5,010 nucleotides of DNA from Candidatus Poseidoniaceae archaeon (GTDB lineage: Archaea > Thermoplasmatota > Poseidoniia > Poseidoniales > Poseidoniaceae): NCBI GenBank assembly GCA_013330015.1, contig DUJC01000013.1:1726-6735 (forward strand), written 5' to 3'. This document shows positions 1 through 5,010 of this stretch, piece after piece. The position numbers and the translations under genes are program-made. The notes under the pieces were generated by a model. It saw nothing but the letters and a program-made list of their open reading frames with translations. It searched no databases and had not been told where the DNA came from. Within the stretch, counting starts at the first letter, position 1. The number at the start of each line of letters is the position of its first letter.

Positions 1-1163
1 GATAACGTCTCGAGCTGCCATGCATAGTAGGCGACAACCATCGTCGTAATCCCAACCCACACTCCGCTCTTCCACACTCGTAAGACGCCAAGATGAGCCT
101 GCAATCGGGAGACGTCTTTCAGCCACTTCTGAGATGATTCGTATCGTGGTTCATCTCCGTACAACACCGATTCAGCAGTAACGACGAGAACGTCGTAATA
201 TCTCCAAATCCATGCGCCACCAAGAACGGTTGAGAGTGCTTTATGACTTGTCCAAGAAGTAGGGACGCAACGCTTCCAATTCTCAAAGAGAGCCTCAATT
301 TGCTCAGAATTGTATCCTTTCTCCTCAACAACTCGCCCTTCCAAGTGTATGAACTCTGCAATCCCAGGAAGCCGTTCCGTACCGCAAAGGAGTGCTTCGC
401 TGACGGTCTGATTCAATGGGAGTGCGCAATGTTCCCCTTCCACTTCGACGATGTAGTTCGGATGAATTCGAACGGAAGGAATACCCTTCGTAACAGTGGC
501 ATGAGGTGCTCTCCACAATGTGTTCGGTTTCAATTCATCTTCAAGATTTTTCAATCGTTGATTCCAACGTTTCTGATCGTTCGGACTGGATAGTGGAGCG
601 AACATGTTCTGGATTTCACCGAGTGTTTGACCAAGCCACTCAGGTGATGGTTGGGTTAAATTTCCTGCGGGAAAGACAACCAATGCATCTTTTCCGTCGA
701 GCAACATCCCACCAATTGGAAGATGGAGATTGGTCGATTGAAGTCTTGAATGGATGTCCTTGTTCTGATGCAAGGAAGATGTTCGATTGCTCGTTGGAAC
801 AGAATAAGCAAGGGCGATGAATGACGAATCAAGAAGCAAAAGCGTTCGGTTCCCATCCGTTTGAACTACCTCGATGGTGGAGGGATTGACTTCTTTGAGG
901 ACACCCCAAGAATCGTTCTTTGGTGAAGTCCACCAGTCAGATTGGAAGCATTCTTGGACATCCCAGCAAGATACAGCGCCCCATTTTGTTTCAAGTTGGC
1001 CAGCTTCAATGGCTTCATCCATGGAGGAAAGGGCAATGCCATGAGGCCACCACAACTCGTCCTCCATGAACCATCCAAACTGGCCCTTCCCATTCAATGT
1101 GTCTTTGTTGTCAAGGGGATGCAATGAAACAAGAGAACCGTTTGGAAGAGTTGGGACGGCCAT
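1..1163 (-). CDS. Unrecognised Trp-rich protein, 5' portion only (C-terminus beyond the left edge)
   Basis: An unbroken minus-strand reading frame runs from an ATG at 1163-1161 to the window edge, giving 387 complete codons with no stop. The start MAVPTLPNGS is my choice; the next in-frame Met (residue 33, ATG at 1067) is a real alternative and would leave about 94 bases before uppS. Visible features are a very high tryptophan content (19 of 387, including WW pairs at residues 38-39 and 77-78), a short hydrophobic stretch near residues 107-122 and a segment FPAGNLTQPSPEWLG at 164-178. A helical, charged region lies around 342-365, followed by a hydrophobic run at 368-384 that might begin a membrane segment. 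There is no N-terminal signal peptide. I recognise no family and give no function. It is divergent from uppS. It must be a real gene because a stop-free frame this long with sensible composition is very unlikely on a shadow strand, and the opposite strand carries only broken short frames. Confidence 0.85.
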   Translation of the reverse strand, partial: MAVPTLPNGSLVSLHPLDNKDTLNGKGQFGWFMEDELWWPHGIALSSMDEAIEAGQLETKWGAVSCWDVQECFQSDWWTSPKNDSWGVLKEVNPSTIEVVQTDGNRTLLLLDSSFIALAYSVPTSNRTSSLHQNKDIHSRLQSTNLHLPIGGMLLDGKDALVVFPAGNLTQPSPEWLGQTLGEIQNMFAPLSSPNDQKRWNQRLKNLEDELKPNTLWRAPHATVTKGIPSVRIHPNYIVEVEGEHCALPLNQTVSEALLCGTERLPGIAEFIHLEGRVVEEKGYNSEQIEALFENWKRCVPTSWTSHKALSTVLGGAWIWRYYDVLVVTAESVLYGDEPRYESSQKWLKDVSRLQAHLGVLRVWKSGVWVGITTMVVAYYAWQLETL

Positions 1164-1941
1164 GGGAATCAGCGAAAAGATGGGTGACGTTCTCGGCCAA
1201 GCGGTTGAGGCAAAACTCCTTCGCGAAGTTCTCGAGCACGAAATTCAACCGAAGCACCTCGCCATCATCATGGATGGTAATCGCCGATTCGCATGGCGAT
1301 CGAATCTCGCTACACACGTTGGTCACCGAATTGGAAAACAACGACTTGAAGCGGTATTGGACTGGGTCCTGGAACTCGGCATTCCATGGTTCACTGTCTA
1401 TGCACTTTCAACCGAAAATCTGAACCGCCCTGAAGCAGAACTTGAGACGCTGTTCAAGCTCTATGTCGAGGGACTGAAATCAATCGCAGAAGACCCACGA
1501 ATTCACGAGAACAATGTCCGAGTGCAAATCATTGGCCGGAGGGAACTTCTCCCTCAACATGTCAACGATGCCATCGATTATGCAGAATCGAAAACTGCTG
1601 AATACAACGATTTCGTGTTCACTGTATGCCTCGCATACGGTGCTCGGGAAGAACTAATTCATGCCATTCAAAACATTGCTGAACTTCACAAAACTGGGGA
1701 TTTAACCCTTGAACAGATTACGGAGCAAACCGTTTCAGAGCACCTCTACACGGCAGACATGCCAGACCCTGATCTCGTTATTCGGACCAGTGGTGAAGAG
1801 CGAATCAGCAATTTCTTGCTGTGGCAGATGGCTTACTCTGAACTGTATTTTACGGACGTATTCTGGCCTTCGTTCAAGAAGAAAGACCTTCTCAAGGCTG
1901 TTCAAACCTATCAAATGCGAAAGCGTCGATATGGTGAGTGA
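1162..1941 (+). CDS. uppS: Polyprenyl (undecaprenyl-type) diphosphate synthase, cis-prenyltransferase
   Basis: This enzyme adds isopentenyl units in cis to an allylic diphosphate, giving the long polyprenyl diphosphate that becomes the lipid carrier for glycan assembly at the membrane; archaeal members usually start from geranylgeranyl diphosphate. With this start the protein has 259 residues, normal for the family. The hallmark IIMDGNRR lies at 35-42, with Asp38 the expected catalytic/Mg-binding residue. GHRIG is at 54-58, YALSTENLNRP at 80-90, IGRRELLP at 124-131 and RTSGEERISNF at 208-218, followed by the ELYFTDVFWP stretch at 227-236 that ends the active-site region. HENNVRV (115-121) and the GEER variant look archaeal. 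The frame is open upstream to 1066, but those residues resemble nothing in the family. The ATG at 1162 has only a weak GGGA upstream, and 1180 is a second possible start. The Nudix gene follows immediately. Confidence 0.96.
   Translation: MGISEKMGDVLGQAVEAKLLREVLEHEIQPKHLAIIMDGNRRFAWRSNLATHVGHRIGKQRLEAVLDWVLELGIPWFTVYALSTENLNRPEAELETLFKLYVEGLKSIAEDPRIHENNVRVQIIGRRELLPQHVNDAIDYAESKTAEYNDFVFTVCLAYGAREELIHAIQNIAELHKTGDLTLEQITEQTVSEHLYTADMPDPDLVIRTSGEERISNFLLWQMAYSELYFTDVFWPSFKKKDLLKAVQTYQMRKRRYGE
1933..1937 (+). promoter_or_regulatory. Shine-Dalgarno site for the Nudix gene
   Basis: GGTGA, complementary to the 3' end of 16S rRNA, lies inside the last codons of uppS and five bases before the ATG at 1943. 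It favours 1943 over the overlapping ATG at 1931, which has no comparable site, and suggests translational coupling to uppS. Confidence 0.55.
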
Positions 1942-1942
1942 T

Positions 1943-2383
1943 ATGGTTCAGTGCGATGAATGCCAGGGGTATCTCAACCCAGCATTGGCTGTGGATGCAT
2001 GCGTTCGACAAGGCGATTCCATTCTCCTTGTGCAACGGAAATTCCCTCCATCTGCTGGCTCATGGGTCCTTCCCGGTGGTTTTGTTGATCAGGGCGAACG
2101 ACCCGAAGATGCTGTTCTTCGAGAATTGAAAGAAGAAGCAGGGCTTGACGGAACAAACCCACAACTTCTGATGGTGATGGGCAACCCTGATCGTGATCCA
2201 AGGAAACACATCGTTAGCATCGTCTACGAAGTGGAAGCCACTGGTCATCCAGTTGGAGGCGATGATGCACAAGATGCTCGTTTCTGGCCCATTTCAGACA
2301 TTCTCGAAAGTAGACTTGTGCTTGCTGGCGATCATGGTGAAATTGTTGAGGCTTGGCTCAATCAATCAATTCAGAGCCAATAA
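1943..2383 (+). CDS. Nudix hydrolase with a half zinc-ribbon N-terminus
   Basis: The gene encodes a 146-residue member of the Nudix family, enzymes that hydrolyse nucleoside diphosphates linked to another group (ADP-ribose, NADH, oxidised nucleotides and others). The complete Nudix box GX5EX7REUXEEXGU is present at about residues 46-68, starting GFVDQGE and ending RELKEEAGL, so metal binding and catalysis should be intact. LPGG just before the box and the ILLVQR strand at 27-32 are typical. At the N-terminus, CDEC (4-7) followed by Gly and a Tyr-Leu-Asn-Pro motif looks like the second half of the zinc ribbon seen in NADH-pyrophosphatase-like and related Nudix proteins; the first Cys pair is missing. 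The substrate cannot be read from the sequence. It starts one base after the uppS stop (or overlaps it, if ATG 1931 is used), so the two are probably one transcript. Its 3' end overlaps the convergent DUF354 gene. Confidence 0.93.
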   Translation: MVQCDECQGYLNPALAVDACVRQGDSILLVQRKFPPSAGSWVLPGGFVDQGERPEDAVLRELKEEAGLDGTNPQLLMVMGNPDRDPRKHIVSIVYEVEATGHPVGGDDAQDARFWPISDILESRLVLAGDHGEIVEAWLNQSIQSQ

Positions 2384-3344
2384 GCTCAGCAAATTGCTGA
2401 CGTGCATTTGGCCATTCTCGAAGTTCGAGCGCATCGGTCAAATGCAACCCCGCCAAGAATTGAGCATGGATTTCTTCGACATTATCGCCCGTCCTCAATC
2501 GAAACAAGGGATATCCATCCGCTTCCAATCGATCGAGAAATCCACGTTTCGCATCGCTTACGAGGAGTGTTGGAACACCCATCAAGGCAGCCTCACTGGC
2601 AACGGTGACGGATTGTGAAATGACTCCATCCTGCAACGAAAGCATGGACGTAAACTCCCATGCATTTTCAGCATAGAGACTCTCATCTGCTTGCGTGGAA
2701 TCGATTCCGTCCAACAATGAATCTGGAATTGACAGAATCTCACCAGCATCATGAACACCATCTCCGAGCAATCGACGTACAGCAATTTTCGGGATGGTTG
2801 CCACTTGTTTTGGACGCAGTTGAGGGCGAAGGTGGACCATACCATGCAATCCATCCAAACGACGGATTCTTGCACCTTTCTTCTGGAATCGCTCAAGCCA
2901 TCCTCCATCGATCGAAGCGTTCCAATGTGTTGGAACCATGACATCGGTTACAGCATTCACAGCCAGACGATGTGCAAGATGATTCACCTCGGTATCCGAG
3001 ATGTACCACCGCTTTGGAATCTTCAACCTCTTTGCAACTCGCAACTCCAACGGAGCTCCAACGGCAATGATACGATTGAATCGTCCACCTGAACGTTGAG
3101 CTTCTTTGAGAAATCGACGTACACTCCTCATACGCTTCCATGCGAGACGTACTCGTTTTGTGCCGATTGGACGCTCAACCCAGAGTTGTTGACGTTTCGG
3201 TAAGATACCCTCTGAAGATTCCAACAGTTGTCGTACTTCCACTCGATCTGTTGCAATCAAAACATCCGATGTTGTTCCGCTTCGAATAAAGGGAGCAAGC
3301 AATCGCACATGTGCTGGATGGTCCAATACCCAACAAGTGCGCAT
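2358..3344 (-). CDS. DUF354-family protein, predicted GT-B-type glycosyltransferase
   Basis: The gene encodes a 328-residue soluble protein resembling DUF354, an archaeal and bacterial family predicted to have the two-Rossmann glycosyltransferase-B fold. Family landmarks appear in order. DHPAHVRLLAPFIR (8-21) matches the usual N-terminal D-x-P-x-HV...P motif. VGAPLELRVAKRLKIP (95-110) precedes ISDTE (115-119), where the family has D-T-E. A DGLHGMVHLRP segment (164-174) stands for the usual Y-x-G-Y-H-E-x-x-Y-L-x-P. SVTVASEAALMGVPTLL (245-261) corresponds to the C-terminal nucleotide-sugar-site-like G-A-T-M-A-x-E-A-A-x-L-G-x-P. The length is slightly under the typical 340-350 residues. The ATG at 3344 directly begins the first beta strand. 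Donor and acceptor are unknown; use of a polyprenyl carrier made by UppS is only an inference from proximity. It converges on the Nudix gene with a 26-base overlap and diverges from ridA. Confidence 0.87.
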   Translation of the reverse strand: MRTCWVLDHPAHVRLLAPFIRSGTTSDVLIATDRVEVRQLLESSEGILPKRQQLWVERPIGTKRVRLAWKRMRSVRRFLKEAQRSGGRFNRIIAVGAPLELRVAKRLKIPKRWYISDTEVNHLAHRLAVNAVTDVMVPTHWNASIDGGWLERFQKKGARIRRLDGLHGMVHLRPQLRPKQVATIPKIAVRRLLGDGVHDAGEILSIPDSLLDGIDSTQADESLYAENAWEFTSMLSLQDGVISQSVTVASEAALMGVPTLLVSDAKRGFLDRLEADGYPLFRLRTGDNVEEIHAQFLAGLHLTDALELREWPNARQQFAELIGSELID

Positions 3345-3367
3345 ACTACGTCCAGTGGCTCGTGGTT

Positions 3368-3383
3368 AATGTTCATGAGCATT
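3368..3383. promoter_or_regulatory. Imperfect 16-base palindrome in a divergent gap, possible operator
   Basis: AATGTTCATGAGCATT reads almost the same on both strands: seven of eight symmetric pairs match around the central TCATGA. It sits in the 56-base gap between the divergent DUF354 and ridA start codons, with TTAA-containing AT-rich sequence alongside that might serve as a weak TATA-like element. A dimeric regulator site shared by both genes is possible. The location is suggestive but a chance palindrome cannot be excluded. Confidence 0.3.
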
Positions 3384-3400
3384 CAAGGATTAGCACCTTC

Positions 3401-3766
3401 ATGAAAGAAGCAATCTCACTCGATGGAATCGTTACATATGCGCCTTACACACCAGGAATACGACATGGTCAGCACTTCTGGCTGTCTGGACAAATTGCCA
3501 TCGACGGTGCCCTCGATATCAAGTCCCAGACCGAAGGGGCCCTTGCTAAAATCGATGCTCTCTTGGAGGCTGGTGGCCTTAGCAAGAACGATATTTGCTT
3601 TGCACAAGTCCTTCTCGATACCATCGAAGATTATGGAACAATGAACGAAGTCTACGGCGCTTGGGTTGCGGACATGGATATGCCTCCAGCACGAGCTGCA
3701 TTTGAAGCAGGAGGATTGCCGAAAGGTGCTCTTGTCGAGATCGTTGTTCAAGGCGTTACATCTTGA
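3401..3766 (+). CDS. ridA: RidA/YjgF family reactive enamine/imine deaminase
   Basis: RidA proteins are small cytosolic trimers that speed hydrolysis of the reactive enamine/imine intermediates released by PLP enzymes such as threonine dehydratase. This protein has 121 residues, close to the usual 125-130. The N-terminal part contains YAPYTPG (13-19) and LSGQIAID (28-35), the family's Y-x-P and S-G-Q-I/L motifs. The central E-A-L-x-x-I-x-x-L-L-E-A-A-G-L helix is seen as GALAKIDALLEAGGL (46-60). The signature PPARAAF (95-101) supplies Arg98, the expected substrate carboxylate-binding arginine, and GLPKGALVEI (105-114) supplies Glu113. These residues suggest a catalytically competent Rid protein rather than one of the Arg-less groups. 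The frame extends upstream to 3311, but that part overlaps the divergent DUF354 gene and does not look like the family. AAGGA at 3385-3389 is a loosely spaced Shine-Dalgarno candidate. A small membrane-protein gene follows nine bases later. Confidence 0.94.
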   Translation: MKEAISLDGIVTYAPYTPGIRHGQHFWLSGQIAIDGALDIKSQTEGALAKIDALLEAGGLSKNDICFAQVLLDTIEDYGTMNEVYGAWVADMDMPPARAAFEAGGLPKGALVEIVVQGVTS

Positions 3767-3769
3767 GGA
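3765..3769 (+). promoter_or_regulatory. Shine-Dalgarno site for the 60-residue membrane protein
   Basis: GAGGA overlaps the ridA stop codon and sits six bases before the ATG at 3776. The good spacing supports translation of the tiny downstream gene and coupling to ridA. Confidence 0.6.
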
Positions 3770-3775
3770 CCAATC

Positions 3776-3958
3776 ATGCCTGGATCACCTTATCTTGAGG
3801 AAACTCCCAAAGGACTCCTCACATGGCAAACATTTTCCAAGCAGATGTTCGTCTTCACCCTGGTTGTTATCGTTTTAGGGATGTATTTCGATAGTTTGCT
3901 GTACGTGTTGATTGCTCTGATCGTAATCGGGGCTCTTCGCTATTTCGTATCGACTTAG
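3776..3958 (+). CDS. Small two-helix membrane protein (60 residues)
   Basis: I do not recognise a family. The protein has a polar N-terminus of about 22 residues (PYLEETPKG, then a TWQTFSKQ stretch). Two hydrophobic segments follow at about 24-38 and 41-54, separated by a short YFDS turn, and it ends in RYFVST. This predicts a membrane hairpin with little exposed mass. Support for a real gene is the nine-base gap after ridA on the same strand, a well-spaced GAGGA ribosome site, and a stop that lands precisely at the stop of the convergent neighbour (four-base overlap, 3955-3958). Lys12, Lys22 and Arg55 flank the helices, so both ends may be cytoplasmic. Function is unknown. Co-transcription with ridA is likely, but a functional link is not shown. 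Confidence 0.72.
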   Translation: MPGSPYLEETPKGLLTWQTFSKQMFVFTLVVIVLGMYFDSLLYVLIALIVIGALRYFVST

Positions 3959-4215
3959 TGCTTGAGCTTGCAGACCAGTTGACCTTCTTTTACGATATCA
4001 TGATTCTGTTTTGTTCGCTTGGCAATCATAAACACACCATAAGAAATCAAACCAACGAAATACGCCCAACCCGAACAGGCAACAAACAACAAGCTTGCTC
4101 CAACATATTTCCCGGACGTCGACTCTGATTCACCGGATTGGACCGAGGAATCGACAAACAACCCGCAAGATATTGCAACAACAATTGCAATGCCAACAAA
4201 AGCGATTATTCTCAT
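3955..4215 (-). CDS. Small membrane protein with two predicted helices (86 residues)
   Basis: I do not recognise a family. From the ATG at 4215 the protein has a hydrophobic N-terminal segment (residues 3-21) that could be a signal anchor or an uncleaved signal peptide. A short Ser/Glu-rich loop (22-36, SVQSGESEST) follows, then a second long hydrophobic segment (about 38-64) and a basic, polar tail beginning AKRTKQ and ending in KLKH. The positive-inside rule puts the tail in the cytoplasm and the acidic loop outside. An in-frame TTG at 4230 would add five residues and overlap the upstream gene by eight bases; I prefer the ATG, which begins seven bases after that gene's stop. It is the last of three leftward membrane-protein genes, and its stop overlaps that of the convergent small gene. 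Confidence 0.72.
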   Translation of the reverse strand: MRIIAFVGIAIVVAISCGLFVDSSVQSGESESTSGKYVGASLLFVACSGWAYFVGLISYGVFMIAKRTKQNHDIVKEGQLVCKLKH

Positions 4216-4222
4216 ATCAATC

Positions 4223-4600
4223 TCAAACAAAAGGGTACGCTATGTTAGCAATAAGCATCAATACAGTAGAGTAAACACTGACTTTGTGAAGAAGATCAAA
4301 TTTCTTTTTGTCTCCGATATCTGATGCCCGATTTGTCGCGGGAATAATCAAGTAACAGATTGCACCTGCAACACAAGTAAATACAGTGATTCCGAACTGA
4401 AATGTCGAACCACCTTCAGAATATGTCAAACCAATTGAAACTGCTGCAAGGGCTGCAATGATTGCGAAGAATTTCGGCCAAATTATTCTGATAACCTTTC
4501 CGAAATCGTTGATATCTAAGTTCCTGAACAGTACCGGAGCAATAATGGCTGTTTGAAAGAGAATGATGCCACTGATTGTGCCTGGAATGTAATTGTGCAT
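4223..4600 (-). CDS. Four-helix membrane protein, DUF4149/TMEM205-like
   Basis: The gene encodes a 125-residue protein with four hydrophobic segments at about 5-25, 42-60, 68-87 and 105-123. The pattern resembles the DUF4149 (TMEM205-like) family. IIAPVLFR at the end of helix 1 (19-26) is followed by a short loop and WPKFF (41-45) starting helix 2. IPATNRASDIGD (86-97) precedes a K-F-x-x-L-H-K-x-S-V motif (100-109), where the family has a comparable N-x-A-R/S-D... L-H-x-x-S-V stretch. Family function is not established. I chose the second ATG (4600) because a strong AGGAGGT ribosome site ends only at the base before the first ATG (4609) but nine bases before 4600. The first ATG would overlap the upstream stop as ATGA and add only MSK. 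It lies between two other small membrane-protein genes, probably in one operon. The family match is from memory of motif patterns and is moderately sure. Confidence 0.8.
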   Translation of the reverse strand: MHNYIPGTISGIILFQTAIIAPVLFRNLDINDFGKVIRIIWPKFFAIIAALAAVSIGLTYSEGGSTFQFGITVFTCVAGAICYLIIPATNRASDIGDKKKFDLLHKVSVYSTVLMLIANIAYPFV

Positions 4601-4605
4601 TTTAC

Positions 4606-5010
4606 TCATACCTCCTCGTGTTTATCGGTTTTTTGATGAGACTCACAATTCCAGTACACAAGCCCGCTTAGTGACAAAAATGCCCAGAGCAATATTGGAG
4701 GTGTGAGGCTCAAATCAAAGTCGAACTTGTACAAAAATGGCGGCTCAAGATTGACACTTAGATCAAAATTGTTCCCTGAATCAGCAATGAGATTTACAAG
4801 GATCCACAACAGCACAGAACCACCGATTAGCGCAGTCATTCGGGCTTGTTCTTGACCACTGGGAATAAAGTAAACAGAGGCGAGTACAACTGAAATGACT
4901 AGCCCATAAGAGGCTGCAAGAAATTCGTTACTTTCGGGCTCTGAGGTTAACAATGGAACGATTGTAGCAATAATTGTGTGCGACACCAAGACAATCAACA
5001 ACCATGTGCG
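4606..5010 (-). CDS. Multi-helix membrane protein, 3' portion (start beyond the right edge)
   Basis: The minus-strand frame is open to the window edge, reading R-T-W before the in-frame TTG at 5001, so the true start probably lies outside; the TTG itself is a weak alternative. The visible 134 residues contain four hydrophobic segments: a partial WLLIVLVSHTIIATIVPLL at the edge, then FLAASYGLVISVVLASVYFI, one around ALIGGSVLLWILVNLIA, and one around PILLWAFLSLSGLVYW. An aromatic and acidic loop (DLSVNLEPPFLYKFDFDLSL) lies between the third and fourth. The tail (NCESHQKTDKHEEV) is polar. I recognise no family. Its last codons carry the Shine-Dalgarno sequence of the next gene, so the two are translationally linked. 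Confidence 0.78.
   Translation of the reverse strand, partial: RTWLLIVLVSHTIIATIVPLLTSEPESNEFLAASYGLVISVVLASVYFIPSGQEQARMTALIGGSVLLWILVNLIADSGNNFDLSVNLEPPFLYKFDFDLSLTPPILLWAFLSLSGLVYWNCESHQKTDKHEEV
4610..4617 (-). promoter_or_regulatory. Strong Shine-Dalgarno site that decides the start of the DUF4149-like gene
   Basis: On the minus strand this reads GAGGAGGT, the strongest ribosome site in the window, and it is built from the Glu-Glu-Val end of the upstream gene. It touches the ATG at 4609, which is too close to use, and leaves nine bases before the ATG at 4600, so 4600 is preferred. Confidence 0.7.

Noticed and set aside
243..820. Plus-strand frames of 116 and 104 codons opposite the Trp-rich gene
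   Set aside because: Their products look like no protein family, are out of frame with each other, and lie entirely opposite a single unbroken frame more than 1,160 bases long.
1066..1161. N-terminal extension of uppS by 32 residues
   Set aside because: The added residues have no family resemblance and lie opposite coding sequence of the divergent gene; the family normally begins a few residues before the region now placed at 1162.
1709..1930. Long N-terminal extension of the Nudix frame inside uppS
   Set aside because: It is an out-of-frame reading of the well-conserved uppS C-terminus; the Nudix-like sequence begins only at the CDEC pair.
2193..3141. Several frames of 82-141 codons on both strands across the DUF354 gene
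   Set aside because: They are shadows with Cys-, His- and Ser-heavy nonsense composition; the 328-residue DUF354 frame explains the whole stretch.
3311..3400. N-terminal extension of RidA by 30 residues
   Set aside because: It runs through the divergent DUF354 start region and adds residues absent from the family; ATG 3401 gives a normal length.
3416..3878. Short frames overlapping ridA and the following small gene (3416-3751 minus, 3423-3644 plus, 3666-3878 plus)
   Set aside because: The RidA motifs fix the coding frame, and the 3666 frame competes with a small gene that has a better ribosome site.
1..5010. tRNA or rRNA genes, CRISPR arrays, insertion-sequence ends, toxin-antitoxin pairs
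   Set aside because: No cloverleaf, regularly spaced repeats, transposase motifs or terminal inverted repeats were seen on reading both strands. The pairs of small genes lack any toxin or antitoxin motif.

Overview
The window most likely comes from a compact archaeal genome, possibly a marine planktonic euryarchaeote, although that placement is an inference. The main evidence is the cis-prenyltransferase (UppS), whose motifs look archaeal. A member of the DUF354 family, common in archaea, fits the same picture. Genes are packed end to end with overlapping starts or stops. There are no RNA genes, insertion sequences or CRISPR repeats that I can see.

Positions 1-1163 hold the 5' portion of a long minus-strand gene that runs off the left edge. 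It encodes a tryptophan-rich protein of at least 387 residues that I do not recognise. Its first ATG overlaps, on the opposite strand, the first good ATG of uppS (a shared CATG). From there uppS and a coupled Nudix hydrolase gene run rightward to 2383. A DUF354 predicted glycosyltransferase gene points back at them on the minus strand, and its 3' end overlaps the Nudix gene by 26 bases.

A 56-base divergent gap (3345-3400) carries a near-perfect 16-base palindrome. It separates the DUF354 gene from a rightward pair: a RidA-type enamine/imine deaminase gene and a 60-residue membrane hairpin protein gene with a clear Shine-Dalgarno site. The small gene's stop overlaps the stop of a leftward cluster of three membrane-protein genes (3955 to beyond 5010). 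The middle member of that cluster resembles the DUF4149/TMEM205-like four-helix family. This cluster is visibly richer in A+T than the rest of the window.

Functionally, UppS would make the polyprenyl carrier lipid used for glycan assembly. The DUF354 protein is a plausible but unproven glycosyltransferase. The Nudix and RidA proteins look like metabolite clean-up enzymes. The membrane cluster has no assigned function. The window contains no obvious complete novel system. The best leads are the unrecognised Trp-rich protein, the AT-rich membrane cassette and the two divergent start regions.
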